Positions 38,256 to 48,152 of a stretch of DNA of 64,000 bases are shown piece by piece; position 1 is the first letter of the stretch; every line of letters starts with the position of its first letter. A model generated the notes under the pieces. That model was not told the DNA's origin. It did not search any database and was given only the letters and a program-made list of their open reading frames with translations. The translations under genes and the position numbers were made by a program. Source of the DNA: a gamma proteobacterium symbiont of Ctena orbiculata (lineage in GTDB: Bacteria; Pseudomonadota; Gammaproteobacteria; Chromatiales; Chromatiaceae); the NCBI GenBank assembly GCA_003058525.1, contig QBVD01000033.1, forward strand, positions 1 through 64,000, written 5' to 3'.

Positions 38256-38969
38256 CTACTCACGATAGACCTTGTTCTCGTCAAGCTTTGCCATGGTCCC
38301 CAAGACCTGCAGGTATGCCACCATGGCATCCTCTTCAGTCTTGCCCACCAGTTCACCATTGGCGCTGGCGATATCCTCGTCGGTGTATGGAACACCCAGC
38401 AATCTCATAACCGAGAACCGTGCCGCCATATCCTTACCCTCGACCATATTATCTTTCAGCCATGGATAGTTGGGCATAACAGACTCCGGTACAACTGATC
38501 GCGGTGCGCGCAGATGCTTGCGTTGCCAGTCATCGGAATATTTACCGCCGAGTCTGGCGAAGTCAGGGCCGGTACGCTTGGATCCCCATTGAAAAGGATG
38601 GTCGTACATGGATTCTGATGCCAGAGAGTAGTGGCCGTAACGCTCTTTCTCATCACGGAAAGGACGGACCATCTGTGAGTGGCAGGTATAGCAACCTTCT
38701 CTCTGATAGATGTCGCGCCCCGCCAGTTCAAGAGCGGTATAGGGACGCACGCCGTCACCAGGTTTATGGTCATGGAGCGTCTGACCGGGCTGACGTTGCC
38801 AGACCAGTTCAGGTGCAGCATTGTGCTCCATGGTGGACTTCATAGTAAACAGCGGTACGATTTCGACGATACCGCCCACGGTAAGAGACAAAGCCAGGAT
38901 AAGCAGAAGCAACCAAACGTTCTTCTCCATCTTCTCCTGGAAGCCTGTTGATTGGTTTTCATTCGCCAT
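38256..38969 (-). CDS. ccoO: cbb3-type cytochrome c oxidase subunit CcoO
   Basis: A 237-residue membrane-anchored monohaem cytochrome c. [12 protein letters not shown] near residue 96 is the haem-c motif with the conserved following residues of the FixO family; an N-terminal helix (about residues 15-40) anchors it. It relays electrons from CcoP to CcoN. It is 20 bases downstream of ccoN. Confidence 0.95.
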   Translation of the reverse strand: MANENQSTGFQEKMEKNVWLLLLILALSLTVGGIVEIVPLFTMKSTMEHNAAPELVWQRQPGQTLHDHKPGDGVRPYTALELAGRDIYQREGCYTCHSQMVRPFRDEKERYGHYSLASESMYDHPFQWGSKRTGPDFARLGGKYSDDWQRKHLRAPRSVVPESVMPNYPWLKDNMVEGKDMAARFSVMRLLGVPYTDEDIASANGELVGKTEEDAMVAYLQVLGTMAKLDENKVYRE

Positions 38970-38989
38970 TTTGCGAAACCCCCTTATAA

Positions 38990-40423
38990 TTAAGCAGTTG
39001 CCGCAGCGGTACGTGCTTGCTGCAGGCTACCTTCACTGGATGCTTTAGCAACGGTCATCAGGACGTTGATCAGCATCATCAATGCACCAAGCAGGAAGAT
39101 CGCACCACCCACCGTACGCATGGCGTAGTATGGATGCATGGCTTCAACAGACTCAGCAAAGGTGTAGGCCAGAGTGCCGTACTCATCATAGGCACGCCAC
39201 ATCAAGCCCTGCATGATACCGGATACCCACATCGCGACGATGTAGATGACCGCACCGATCGTGGCAGTCCAGAAATGAGCGTTGATCAGTTTCATGGACC
39301 ACATTTCGGTGTGGAAGGTACGCATCATCAGATGATAGATGGCGCCAATAGCGACCATGGCAACCCAACCCAGGGCACCTGAATGCACATGACCAACTGT
39401 CCAGTCAGTGTAGTGGGAGAGCGCGTTCACGGTCTTCAGAGACATGACCGGCCCTTCGAAGGTGGACATGGCGTAGAAGGCTAGGGACATGATCATGAAA
39501 CGCAGGATGTAGTCTGTACGCAGTTTATCCCAGGCCCCGGAAAGGGTCATCATGCCGTTTACAGCACCACCCCAGGAAGGAATGATCATTGCCAGGGATA
39601 CCGCGGCACCCAGGGATCCAGCCCAATCAGGAAGCGCGGTGTATTGCAGATGGTGTGAACCCAACCATACATAACCGAACATCAGCGCCCAAAAGTGGAT
39701 CACGGAGAGACGGTAAGAGTAGACAGGGCGCCCGGCCTGTTTGGGTACGAAGTAGTACATGATGCCCAAGAAGCCGGCGGTCAGATAGAAGCCCACCGCA
39801 TTATGTCCGTACCACCATTGAATCATCGCATCCTGAACGCCGGAAAAGGCTGAATAGGATTTGAACAGATCAACCGGGACAGCCAGGCTGTTGACCACGT
39901 GGAGGTAGGTGATCATCACCATCATACCCAGGAAGAACCAGTTGGAGACATAGATATGCGATGTCTTGCGGGTTGCCATGGTCATAATGAAGTTGAATGA
40001 ATAGACCAGCCAGACCACGGCGATTGCCAAGTCGATCGGCCACTCCAGCTCGGCGTACTCCTTTGCGGTGGTGATGCCGAGAGGTAGGGTGATCACTGCA
40101 GATACAATGATCAGGTTCCAGCCCCAAAAAGCGAACCAAGCCAGTTTGTCACTCCATAGCCGAACGCCGCAGGTGCGTTGAACGCTGTAGAACGAGGTTG
40201 CCATCAGCGCACATCCGCCGAAGGCGAAGATGACAGCATTGGTGTGAAGCGGACGTAGACGCCCGAAAGTGATGTATGGTAAATCGAAGTTTAGAAACGG
40301 CCATGCCAGTTCGGCGGCGATGTAAACACCCACCAATGCGCCTACGACAAGGTAGACTACGGCCATGACGGTAAACCAGCGTACAACTGCGAAGTTGTAT
40401 TTCTGCTCGGCTGCGGCGTCCAT
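38990..40423 (-). CDS. ccoN: cbb3-type cytochrome c oxidase subunit CcoN
   Basis: A 477-residue haem-copper oxidase subunit I with twelve membrane helices. Histidine ligands are visible in [31 protein letters not shown] and the [11 protein letters not shown] segment. It houses haem b and the b3-CuB reduction centre, giving high oxygen affinity. A GGGGGGTTC ribosome-binding site lies immediately before the ATG. Two FNR-like sites lie upstream, so microaerobic induction is likely. Confidence 0.96.
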   Translation of the reverse strand: MDAAAEQKYNFAVVRWFTVMAVVYLVVGALVGVYIAAELAWPFLNFDLPYITFGRLRPLHTNAVIFAFGGCALMATSFYSVQRTCGVRLWSDKLAWFAFWGWNLIIVSAVITLPLGITTAKEYAELEWPIDLAIAVVWLVYSFNFIMTMATRKTSHIYVSNWFFLGMMVMITYLHVVNSLAVPVDLFKSYSAFSGVQDAMIQWWYGHNAVGFYLTAGFLGIMYYFVPKQAGRPVYSYRLSVIHFWALMFGYVWLGSHHLQYTALPDWAGSLGAAVSLAMIIPSWGGAVNGMMTLSGAWDKLRTDYILRFMIMSLAFYAMSTFEGPVMSLKTVNALSHYTDWTVGHVHSGALGWVAMVAIGAIYHLMMRTFHTEMWSMKLINAHFWTATIGAVIYIVAMWVSGIMQGLMWRAYDEYGTLAYTFAESVEAMHPYYAMRTVGGAIFLLGALMMLINVLMTVAKASSEGSLQQARTAAATA

Positions 40424-40520
40424 GAACCCCCCTCATAAAACTAAATTGAACAAGACTTTAAAATTTGACTTTTCAGAAAAGCCCTACCACTCCAACTATG
40501 TCATATGCCACAATTGCAGC

Positions 40521-40534
40521 GTGACATATATCAC
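40521..40534. promoter_or_regulatory. Crp/FNR-type palindrome, ccoN-proximal
   Basis: GTGAC-ATAT-ATCAC, 98 bases before the ccoN start. The core differs from FNR (TGAT-N4-ATCA) at one position in one half-site, and the outer G/C pair is shared with CRP-like sites, so another Crp/Fnr-family member is possible. Confidence 0.5.
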
Positions 40535-40638
40535 TCTTAAATGACTCAGATGTCAATACGAACATTAGAAAAATCTAATGACCCAGTAACGAGGTAAGGG
40601 ATTGATGCAAAAAGAAAATTATAGGCTCATCACATAAA

Positions 40639-40652
40639 TTGACATAGATCAA
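40639..40652. promoter_or_regulatory. FNR box, ccoN-distal
   Basis: TTGAC-ATAG-ATCAA matches the consensus TTGAT-N4-ATCAA at nine of ten positions. It is about 216 bases before ccoN and about 170 bases after the fnr stop, on the same strand as both genes. Confidence 0.65.
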
Positions 40653-40819
40653 CGAAAGTTGAAAAAAACACCATTTTTTGGTTAGCCGAGTGTGGATGAT
40701 ACTAGAAACGAGTTGTTTGGCTCAGTCATCGGAGCAGCCCTGAAGGTAGGATTAGATACAGACAGTCACATTGTGCTTTAAAACCACCTGAGAACCCATG
40801 CTTTCGAGGATGGGATACT

Positions 40820-41563
40820 CTAACGGGAAGCTGCAACCTGCTGCAATCCATCCCAACTGAGCAGCATGAGACTCTGATTCCGCAGTTGGATCAATCCCTC
40901 ATTCTGAAACCTTGTCAGTACCCGGCTAACCGTTTCCCGAGCCAGACCAAGATAACTGGCCATATCGCTTCTTGACATGCCCAAATAGAGCCTATCTCCA
41001 CCCAGACCACGTAACGAGGTACGCAGCGCCAAGGCTAGGATGAAGGCAGCCAGACGCTGATCCGCGTTCTGCCGTATCAATGAGGCGGTCTGGGAGTGAT
41101 TCAATGCGACCTCCCTCCCGAGCATATCGATCAGCGCACGCTGTATGGCCTCGGTAGAGCGTCCGCTTTCAGTCAGCCGGCCAATGTCCAATACACATAC
41201 GGACCCTGCCTCAAGTGCCCGTACCGAGTAGGAATAGTGTTGATTCGCCATCCCCTCGATCCCAATCAAGTCACCAGGCAGATAGAATCCAACGACCCGT
41301 TCCTGCCGATTGAGATCGGGTATCATCGCTTTAAATGATCCCGATTTTACGGCATAGACAGCCTTAAACAACTGCTCGGCACCGAACAGCATCTCCCCTT
41401 TCTTTACCGACTGTCGTCTCAACAGGATACCGGATGGCACACCGCTACCCGGCTCTGCATACTCCAGAACCTGACACATGGGATCGAGGCCACATTCTCT
41501 GCATGCCACCTCGAGCTGGCCCTCAAGATTTCGGGTATCAATAAGGCAACAAGACTTTTGCAC
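40820..41563 (-). CDS. fnr: FNR/ANR-type oxygen-sensing regulator
   Basis: A 247-residue Crp/Fnr-family regulator. Cysteines 21, 24 and 30 (CRECGLDPMC) give the C-x2-C-x5-C pattern that, with a fourth cysteine in GSVCVLDIG, binds the 4Fe-4S cluster of FNR. A cyclic-nucleotide-binding fold follows, and the recognition helix reads LARETVSRVL with the glutamate, serine and arginine that read TTGAT half-sites. It would activate ccoNOQP at low oxygen via the sites upstream of ccoN. The start appears to be GTG. It follows rpoS closely on the same strand. Confidence 0.92.
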   Translation of the reverse strand: MQKSCCLIDTRNLEGQLEVACRECGLDPMCQVLEYAEPGSGVPSGILLRRQSVKKGEMLFGAEQLFKAVYAVKSGSFKAMIPDLNRQERVVGFYLPGDLIGIEGMANQHYSYSVRALEAGSVCVLDIGRLTESGRSTEAIQRALIDMLGREVALNHSQTASLIRQNADQRLAAFILALALRTSLRGLGGDRLYLGMSRSDMASYLGLARETVSRVLTRFQNEGLIQLRNQSLMLLSWDGLQQVAASR

Positions 41564-41614
41564 TGTTCAATTTATGCCTGATTTGAGTTTACGGTCACCC
41601 CGTCGCGAGGTTTA

Positions 41615-42625
41615 TCACTTAAAAATCGAATCTACCGAAAAACCGTCTCTCTCTAGGATATCACGCAGGCGCCTGAGGGCATCCATCTGGATCTGTCTGA
41701 CGCGTTCCCGGGTCACACCGAGTTCGTTCGCCACCTGTTCAAGGGTGGAGTTTTCATAGCCGTGAAGACCAAAACGGCGTTCCACCACCTCTCGCTGTTT
41801 GTCGTTGAGTTTACTCAGCCACCGATCGAGATTGGCATTTAGCCCGTCATTCTGGATATCCACCGTCGGATCCATACTCTTCTCATCAGCGATGGTATCG
41901 AGTAATGGTTTGTCGGCATCCTTGCCGAATGGGGTATCCACGGAGGTCACACGTTCATTCAGTCCCAGCATGCGTTTGACTTCATCGATCGGCCTGTCGA
42001 GAAGATCGGCGATCTCCTCTGAACTGGGTTCGTGATCAAGGGTCTGTGCGAGTTTTCTGGCGGCTCGCAGATAGACATTAATCTCTTTTACAACGTGAAT
42101 CGGAAGACGGATCGTGCGTGTCTGATTCATGATCGCCCGCTCGATGGTCTGCCGAATCCACCATGTGGCGTAGGTTGAAAATCGGAAACCCCTTTCAGGA
42201 TCAAACTTCTCCACTGCCCGAATCAACCCCAGGTTACCCTCCTCGATGAGATCAAGGAGTGCAAGCCCACGATTCATGTAACGACGAGCTATCTTCACTA
42301 CCAGTCGGAGGTTGCTTTCGATCATGCGTTGCCTTGCTGGCTGATCGCCTTTTTGAGCCAGCCTGGCGTAGTAGACCTCCTCTTCTGCAGTGAGTAGTTT
42401 CGATATCCCTATTTCATTGAGATAGAGCCGGGTGGCGTCCATCTGTGCATCGCCCGGTTCAGGTGATTTGATCTTCAAGACATCACTGATATCTTCCGCG
42501 GCTTTCTCTTGTACGATCTCTTCACTCTCATCCGCATCATCCGACAGGATGACTTCATCTTCCGCGAGATCATCAATGATCGGACTTTCATCCGAATCAT
42601 CAGGCTCTACAGGACTTTTACTCAT
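41615..42625 (-). CDS. rpoS: RNA polymerase sigma factor RpoS
   Basis: A 336-residue group 2 sigma factor. The acidic N-terminus is followed by region 1.2 ([11 protein letters not shown]), region 2 ([27 protein letters not shown] and the [11 protein letters not shown] segment), region 3 and region 4 with the [22 protein letters not shown]. The order nlpD-rpoS and lack of a long region 1.1 identify RpoS rather than RpoD. It directs stationary-phase and stress transcription. Promoters for rpoS typically lie inside nlpD. Confidence 0.95.
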   Translation of the reverse strand: MSKSPVEPDDSDESPIIDDLAEDEVILSDDADESEEIVQEKAAEDISDVLKIKSPEPGDAQMDATRLYLNEIGISKLLTAEEEVYYARLAQKGDQPARQRMIESNLRLVVKIARRYMNRGLALLDLIEEGNLGLIRAVEKFDPERGFRFSTYATWWIRQTIERAIMNQTRTIRLPIHVVKEINVYLRAARKLAQTLDHEPSSEEIADLLDRPIDEVKRMLGLNERVTSVDTPFGKDADKPLLDTIADEKSMDPTVDIQNDGLNANLDRWLSKLNDKQREVVERRFGLHGYENSTLEQVANELGVTRERVRQIQMDALRRLRDILERDGFSVDSIFK

Positions 42626-42751
42626 CTCACATCTCCATCAACCAGGACACGCTTGGACCTGAAGCTCATCAGGGTTGTTTTCACAGCCGTGAATCCATTT
42701 CGAAGCATGCCCGAATCACCCTTAGCAAGTGTTACAGTCATCTTAATTTAG

Positions 42752-43618
42752 TTATTTACGCGGTAGCAGTGGCAGCGGATTAATAGGCTTCCCCTGCTTC
42801 CTGACCTCAAAATGCAGCATCGGTTGACCACCTCTGTTTGGTGATCCCATATGCGCCACTATATCGCCTTTGGCCAGTTTATCACCCTCTTTGACCAGCA
42901 ATTTGCGATTGTATCCATAGGCACTTAAAAACTCCTGGTCATGTTTGATAATAACGAGATTCCCATATCCGACCAATCCCCCACCAGCATACACCACCTT
43001 TCCGGCCTCGGCCGCCCTGACAGGCTGCCCTATATGACCCTGGATCCGGATCCCTTTACGATTCTGATCCGATTTCGAAAAGGTCTGCACTACTTTACCT
43101 TTGGTCGGCCATGTCCAGCTTAACTTAATACGTTTGTTCACCGGTCTCGGTTTTACGGGTTTTGTGACGATCTTGCTCTGCAGCGGCTTTGTTTGGGTTC
43201 TGACGGTCGCCACGCCGGAATCCTTATCAGGTAATGGTTTGATACCGGTTGTGTGCTTAGCCTTCGCAGGCGACCGCTCAACCTCTGGCATACGTTTCAC
43301 CCTCCTTGTGCTTGTCTCAGGTGGCTTCAATCGCAAACGCTGTCCGGGATAGATGGCATAATCCGGCCCTTTAATCCCGTTCCAGGCCGCCAGAGAATTC
43401 AAAGACAGATAGTGCCTCCAGGCGATTGAGTAAAGGGTATCCCCCCCTTGCACCAGGTAGTATGTTCGAGACGTTTTATGACGTGCCGATGGTGACAGAT
43501 GCTGTTGTTGAAGCCCTGATTCCACCCGATGCGGTGGGGTTGGTGAACGGTTGTAGACAGGCGCACTACCTCTGGACGAACAGGCAGTTAGGTTGAAAAG
43601 CAGGCTCAGCAACAACAT
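42752..43618 (-). CDS. nlpD: NlpD-like LysM/M23 lipoprotein
   Basis: The coding frame holds a lipobox LTAC after a hydrophobic stretch, a LysM domain (about 70-115 from the lipobox start) and a C-terminal M23 domain. Several zinc-ligand positions are changed (KGIRIQG instead of the usual HxGxD pattern, AYGYN instead of AYxHN; LHFEVRK is kept), as in NlpD/EnvC activators of amidases. The first normal start in frame is ATG 43618, which makes a very short signal region. A strong AGGAGG (43690-43685) lies six bases before an in-frame ATC at 43678 that would give a proper lipoprotein leader. Position before rpoS supports nlpD. Confidence 0.88.
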   Translation of the reverse strand: MLLLSLLFNLTACSSRGSAPVYNRSPTPPHRVESGLQQQHLSPSARHKTSRTYYLVQGGDTLYSIAWRHYLSLNSLAAWNGIKGPDYAIYPGQRLRLKPPETSTRRVKRMPEVERSPAKAKHTTGIKPLPDKDSGVATVRTQTKPLQSKIVTKPVKPRPVNKRIKLSWTWPTKGKVVQTFSKSDQNRKGIRIQGHIGQPVRAAEAGKVVYAGGGLVGYGNLVIIKHDQEFLSAYGYNRKLLVKEGDKLAKGDIVAHMGSPNRGGQPMLHFEVRKQGKPINPLPLLPRK

Positions 43619-43692
43619 GAGACCTATCGGCCCCAGCAGCAGACATTGGTTTCGGCTTCCGGCAAGCAGCGTTACGATACCTAACCTCCTGA

Positions 43693-44268
43693 CTATTTGA
43701 GATAAATTATCAGCACCAAGAAGGCGATCACCAATATCCAGCCGAGACGATCCACATAGCGATGCAGTACCTTCTCCATGCGTGCGCCGCCCCAAGCCAT
43801 CAATGCCGCTACCAGAAAGAAACGTGCCCCCCGTCCAATAATTGAAGCGACAACGAAGGGAAGAAAGGCCATGCTGATAACACCCGCGGTAATGGTAAAT
43901 ATCTTGTACGGGATGGGTGAGAAACCTGCCAGGAAAATCGCCCAGAATCCCCACTCGCCAAACCACGCCTTGGTATTCAGATAGCCCTCCCAATAACCCA
44001 AACTGTGCAACCATGGTTGTACTAAGTCGAACGCATACACGCCGATAAGGTAACCGAGCATACCCCCAATGACAGAGGCCAGGGTGGTCAGACCGGCGAA
44101 GAACCAAGCCTGATTTGGTTGTGCCATGCTCATCGGCGCCAACATGACATCCGGGGGAATGGGAAAGAAAGAGGATTCGGCAAAACTTAAGCCCGCTAGA
44201 TAGGCAGGGGCATGGGGGTGGCGAGACCACTGCATGGTACGGGCATAGAGCGAGGAGAAGAGAGGCAT
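43693..44268 (-). CDS. YqaA/DedA-like SNARE-associated membrane protein
   Basis: A 191-residue membrane protein. FAESSFFPIPPDV near residue 30 and GYLIGVYAFD near 75 are typical of the YqaA branch of the DedA/SNARE-associated family, with a FLAGFSPIPYKIFT motif near 115. DedA proteins move lipids, notably undecaprenyl phosphate or phosphatidylethanolamine, across the membrane. It lies between pcm and nlpD, starting on the base where pcm ends, an arrangement known in other gammaproteobacteria. Confidence 0.87.
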   Translation of the reverse strand: MPLFSSLYARTMQWSRHPHAPAYLAGLSFAESSFFPIPPDVMLAPMSMAQPNQAWFFAGLTTLASVIGGMLGYLIGVYAFDLVQPWLHSLGYWEGYLNTKAWFGEWGFWAIFLAGFSPIPYKIFTITAGVISMAFLPFVVASIIGRGARFFLVAALMAWGGARMEKVLHRYVDRLGWILVIAFLVLIIYLK

Positions 44269-44900
44269 CAGATCATTCCACCCATCAATGGCACAAAGTT
44301 CGCTGACTCCAAATGTTCCTGCTGAAATCCATCACGTGTCCGTGTAACCCTAACCATGACCTGTCCTTTGCTGCTCTGGATCGGTATCACCAAACGACCT
44401 CCCACTGCCAATTGATCTAGCAGTGATTGCGGCAGTCCCATCGGCGCGGCAGTCACCAATATTGCATCGAAAGGCGCATACTCCGGCAGACCAATGCCCC
44501 CATCACTATGCTTGAGACGAATGTTGCGTAGGCCAAGTTCCCTGAACCTGAGTCGTGCCTGATCAAGCAGCGCCGCTATTCGCTCGACGCTGTATACCCG
44601 GCGCACCAATTGGGCCAGGATGGCGCATTGATAGCCGGACCCGGTACCAATCTCCAAGACCATCTCTGGCGTCTCACCCTCAAGCAACGCCTCGGTCATG
44701 CGTGCGACGGTATAAGGTTGAGAGATGGTCTGGCCATGACCTATGGGTAGGGCCGTCTCTTCATAGGCGCGACTGGCCAGTGCCTCGTCGACAAAGATGT
44801 GCCGTGGGGTATTCCGCATCGCCTCCAGCACAGCCTGATGCCGAATCCCCTTTTTGCGCAGGCGATCGATCAAACGCTGCCTTGTACGTTGGGAGGTCAT
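44268..44900 (-). CDS. pcm: Protein-L-isoaspartate O-methyltransferase
   Basis: The ATG at 44900, preceded by AGGGGA at six bases, gives 210 residues, close to the 208 of the E. coli enzyme and aligned with its N-terminus. [10 protein letters not shown] near residue 55 binds the isoaspartyl substrate; [11 protein letters not shown] near 80 is the SAM-binding motif I. It repairs damaged aspartyl residues in proteins. A second ATG at 44927 is possible but overlaps surE more closely without a better ribosome-binding site. Confidence 0.93.
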   Translation of the reverse strand: MTSQRTRQRLIDRLRKKGIRHQAVLEAMRNTPRHIFVDEALASRAYEETALPIGHGQTISQPYTVARMTEALLEGETPEMVLEIGTGSGYQCAILAQLVRRVYSVERIAALLDQARLRFRELGLRNIRLKHSDGGIGLPEYAPFDAILVTAAPMGLPQSLLDQLAVGGRLVIPIQSSKGQVMVRVTRTRDGFQQEHLESANFVPLMGGMI

Positions 44901-44929
44901 GCCGATCCCCTGATGTTCAGGCCGCATGA

Positions 44930-45673
44930 TCACCGCTCGAGCCACTCGCTGACTGTCTGCAACGCACTGTGACGGGTAAGATCGACCTGCAGCGGCGTCA
45001 CAGAGACATACCCCTGTCTCACTGTATAAAAATCGGTGCCTGGTCCGGCGTCCTGCTCTGCGCCTGCGGGCCCGACCCAATAGATGGTGTTTCCCCTGGG
45101 ATCGCTGGTCTTGACCACTGGTTCGGCCTTGTGTCTGTGGCCAAGCCGTGTGGAACGTACCCCCAGCAATCGATCATAGGGAAGATCGGGAACATTGACA
45201 TTGAGGATCACATTTTCCGACAACGGAAAATGCACCATCCGGCTGATCAACTCCTCTGCAACACGAGCCGCGGTATCGAAATGTTGGGGTTCGTGGGAAT
45301 TCATGGAGATGGCAATTGCCGGAAAACCCAAAAAGCGACCTTCGGTAGCTGCCGCCACCGTACCGGAATAGAGTACATCGTCTCCCATATTCGGACCCGC
45401 ATTGATACCTGAGACGACCAGATCCGGTTCTTCTTCAAGAAGTCCTGTGATAGCCAGATGGACACAATCTGTCGGTGTACCATCCACCCTGATGAAGCCG
45501 TTTTCCATGGTACGGGCACGTAGCGGGTTGACCAGGGTCAGAGAGTTGCTGGCACCACTACGATCCTGATCAGGGGCCACCACCACGATATCACCTACCG
45601 CCGATAGTTGCCCGGCCAGTATCCGCAGCCCAGGGGCCTGATAACCATCGTCGTTGCTAAGGAGGATTTTCAT
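44930..45673 (-). CDS. surE: 5'/3'-nucleotidase SurE
   Basis: The ATG at 45673 starts [15 protein letters not shown], with NDDG the metal-binding motif; the protein has 247 residues, the usual SurE length. [18 protein letters not shown] near residue 85-102 is the second catalytic segment. The open frame extends further upstream to 46213 but that part reads antisense through smr and is not coding. SurE hydrolyses nucleoside monophosphates and is a stationary-phase survival factor. Confidence 0.95.
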   Translation of the reverse strand: MKILLSNDDGYQAPGLRILAGQLSAVGDIVVVAPDQDRSGASNSLTLVNPLRARTMENGFIRVDGTPTDCVHLAITGLLEEEPDLVVSGINAGPNMGDDVLYSGTVAAATEGRFLGFPAIAISMNSHEPQHFDTAARVAEELISRMVHFPLSENVILNVNVPDLPYDRLLGVRSTRLGHRHKAEPVVKTSDPRGNTIYWVGPAGAEQDAGPGTDFYTVRQGYVSVTPLQVDLTRHSALQTVSEWLER

Positions 45674-45790
45674 ACCGGGCACAATATACTGGAAAGTCCC
45701 AACCTTCTCATCTCTCCTTTGCACTCGCCGATTGAGATTCCCTTCTGCAGCCCATACCATGGTTACAAAGACCCGTTGAGTTGGTGGGAT

Positions 45791-46336
45791 ATGAGTGACG
45801 AAGAGAAAAAAGCCGACGACAATATGCTGTTTTTCGAGGCATTTGGCGATATAAAGCCGATACAACAGCAGCGGATTGAGCCCTATCGCCGCAAACTGCC
45901 TCCCAGGCCACTGAATCTCCCTATCGGTGATGAAGATGGAACCGAGCGGGATCTGTATACCGATCAGGAGGTCGAGACTGGCGAGGTACTCGATTTTGCG
46001 AGGCCCGGGGTGCAACTGCGTGTCATGCATGATCTGCGTAGAGGTTATCTGGAGATTGGCGCTGAGCTGGACTTGCACGGATTGACTGTGCGCTACGCAC
46101 GGGACGATCTGAATCGGTTTCTCAAGGCCTGTCAGGAAAGGGATATCCGTTGCGTGCGCATCATCCACGGCAAGGGTTATCGTTCTGAGGGAAAACAGCC
46201 AATACTTAAGCAAAAACTCAACCTCTGGCTGAGACAGCGGGATGATGTGCTCGCCTTTACCTCAGCCACCCGCAGGGACGGAGGTACCGGTGCAGCTTAT
46301 GTCCTGCTGCGTAATCCTAGAAAGGGCAAACGATAA
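45791..46336 (+). CDS. Smr-domain endonuclease-like protein
   Basis: The ATG at 45791 with GGTGGG nearby gives 181 residues. The C-terminal Smr domain has [15 protein letters not shown] near residue 98 and [12 protein letters not shown] near 130, followed by the conserved L..L.W motif and [10 protein letters not shown]. Proteins of this YfcN/SmrB type cleave mRNA at collided ribosomes in E. coli. It is divergent from surE, 117 bases apart. Confidence 0.9.
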   Translation: MSDEEKKADDNMLFFEAFGDIKPIQQQRIEPYRRKLPPRPLNLPIGDEDGTERDLYTDQEVETGEVLDFARPGVQLRVMHDLRRGYLEIGAELDLHGLTVRYARDDLNRFLKACQERDIRCVRIIHGKGYRSEGKQPILKQKLNLWLRQRDDVLAFTSATRRDGGTGAAYVLLRNPRKGKR

Positions 46337-46498
46337 TATTTGCATGAATCATTGAAATTAAACCTATACCCAGTAAAATAGTTGGTTATTGAATCTGCAG
46401 TACAAGCACCATCGGTTCCGGTGGCATCGCCCCAAAACGACTTGACTGCCCCTGGTCTCGGTATTTAAGCCTGGAGACATTATGTAAGGAGAGCTGTA

Positions 46499-47056
46499 TT
46501 GGCAATCAGAATCAAAAGTCAGTGGCACGACGAAGACACCTCGCGTTCGGCGGAAGAGATGGGAGGGGCAATCGCCTTCATCGCCTGGCGCCTCGCACTG
46601 GATAAGGCCATCACGCTGCATGGCAAAAATTTTGTGTATGAAAACGACGAACAACGACTCGCCGTGATTGCTGAATACTTGTGTTATGAGGCTCAAGTCA
46701 GCGACCGCTTGATCCATGGCATGGTCGACAATGAGAACCGGGTGGCGATTATCACCGCACTGGTGATGAAAATGGCAGAACACTTTCAAGACAATGCATC
46801 TGACCTGCTTGGTCCGGGCGACCATGGTGACAGATTCATTGAACGCTATAATCAGCGTTCAGGCGAGTACGCAGAGTTCAATTTCGATCAGCAAGGTCCC
46901 AGTTACCCCTTCTTACGCCATCTCGGTTTTGAGATCCAGCAAGTCATGGGCAGCGAGGAGCATGAAAACCGCTGGGTCATCGATCAGGTGATGGATGTGG
47001 ATGCCCCTGAAATCTACAAACAACTGGCACGCGCGGTCAGAAATCTCTTCGATTAG
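46499..47056 (+). CDS. Conserved hypothetical protein linked to MoxR and VWA genes
   Basis: A 185-residue protein starting with TTG, chosen because AAGGAG precedes it at good spacing. No family was recognised. Residues 20-40 (GGAIAFIAWRLALDK) and 75-105 look helical; the product is acidic and soluble with no signal or membrane segment. It ends nine bases before the MoxR gene, with AGGAG for that gene overlapping its stop region, so the two are one operon. A role as partner of the MoxR ATPase is inference. Confidence 0.7.
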   Translation: MAIRIKSQWHDEDTSRSAEEMGGAIAFIAWRLALDKAITLHGKNFVYENDEQRLAVIAEYLCYEAQVSDRLIHGMVDNENRVAIITALVMKMAEHFQDNASDLLGPGDHGDRFIERYNQRSGEYAEFNFDQQGPSYPFLRHLGFEIQQVMGSEEHENRWVIDQVMDVDAPEIYKQLARAVRNLFD

Positions 47057-47065
47057 GAGATCCGT

Positions 47066-48112
47066 ATGCGTCCAATCCAGTTAATCACGATCCTTGAACA
47101 GGAGTTCATCAGTACCCGCGCCGGCCACCATACGCCGGTCATGCTCTGGGGTCCCCCCGGTGTCGGCAAATCCGACATGGTGCGTGAAGTTGCAATGAAC
47201 CACCAGGCGCCGGTAATCGATATCCGGTTATCGCAAATGGAGCCCAGTGATCTGAGAGGCATCCCGTTCAGAGCCAACGGGAGTGTGGAGTGGGCAGTCC
47301 CCTCAATCCTGCCGAGTAGCGAACGCCATGGGGCAGAGGGGATACTGTTCCTCGACGAGATCACCTCGGCGCCGCCGACGGTCTCTGCCGCAGCCTACCA
47401 GTTGATTCTCGATCGCCGCCTGGGTGAGTATCAGGTGCCTGACGGATGGGCCATTTTTGCAGCAGGTAATCGTCAGGGAGACCGCGGTGTCACCTACAGC
47501 ATGCCAGCACCCTTGGCCAACCGCTTCTCCCACTTTGAAGTGGAGACCAACCTGGATGACTGGGTCACCTGGGCCTATCGCAATGGTATCGATGAGCGGA
47601 TTATCGCATTCTTGCGTTTTCGGCCGGAACTGCTTTTTGACTTCGACCCCGCGCACAACCCTGTCGCCTTCCCTTCACCCCGTTCGTGGGAATTCACCCA
47701 TCGCGCCCTGCAAAAGTTTGATAAACATCCACAACTCTTGCAGGGCGCCTTGCAGGCCTGTGTCGGACCCGCCGCAGGGGTGGAGTTGAACGCCTTCGTC
47801 AACAGTCTCGACAAGATGCCCGATCTGGATGCCATTATCGCTGGTGATGATGTGCCGGTACCCGATGAAATTGACCTGCAGTACGCCATAGCCGCTGCCC
47901 TGGTGGGACGCGCCATACGCGCCCATGATGTGGGGGATGGAACTGTCACGCATGGCCGGATCCTGGAGTATGCACGCCAGTTTCCACAACGGGAGATGGG
48001 GGTCATGCTGGTCTCCGATATGCATCGCGCCATCGGTGAGGCTATTTTTGCGGTACCTCAATTCAGCGACTGGGCCCAGGCGGTGTCGGATGTGATGCTT
48101 TATGAATCTTAG
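47066..48112 (+). CDS. MoxR-family AAA+ ATPase
   Basis: A 348-residue AAA+ protein. Walker A is GPPGVGKS at residues 29-36, Walker B LFLDE at 94-98, and the sensor 1 asparagine lies in FAAGNRQGDRG near 132. The MAP...RFSHFE stretch carries the arginine finger. MoxR ATPases act with VWA proteins to mature or remodel target complexes. AGGAG lies seven bases before the ATG. The VWA partner follows after 220 bases that hold a large inverted repeat. Confidence 0.9.
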   Translation: MRPIQLITILEQEFISTRAGHHTPVMLWGPPGVGKSDMVREVAMNHQAPVIDIRLSQMEPSDLRGIPFRANGSVEWAVPSILPSSERHGAEGILFLDEITSAPPTVSAAAYQLILDRRLGEYQVPDGWAIFAAGNRQGDRGVTYSMPAPLANRFSHFEVETNLDDWVTWAYRNGIDERIIAFLRFRPELLFDFDPAHNPVAFPSPRSWEFTHRALQKFDKHPQLLQGALQACVGPAAGVELNAFVNSLDKMPDLDAIIAGDDVPVPDEIDLQYAIAAALVGRAIRAHDVGDGTVTHGRILEYARQFPQREMGVMLVSDMHRAIGEAIFAVPQFSDWAQAVSDVMLYES

Positions 48113-48152
48113 GAATCCGCAAATGATTTACAATATCACGATCTAAACAATG

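Larger units (their letters stand above)
40424..40819 (-). promoter_or_regulatory. ccoN promoter region
   Basis: The 396-base gap between fnr and ccoN carries no gene. It contains two FNR-like palindromes (40521-40534 and 40639-40652) and is otherwise AT-rich near ccoN. A -10 element was not assigned. Confidence 0.6.

Noticed and set aside
43619..44230. Upstream extension of the nlpD frame to 492 codons
   Set aside because: It reads through the well-supported YqaA/DedA-like gene in another frame and has no family similarity.
44901..45080. Long arginine-rich N-terminus of pcm
   Set aside because: It overlaps surE in another frame; the ATG at 44900 has a ribosome-binding site and aligns with known Pcm starts.
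45674..46213. Upstream extension of the surE frame
   Set aside because: SurE proteins begin at [10 protein letters not shown]; the extension is antisense to the smr gene.
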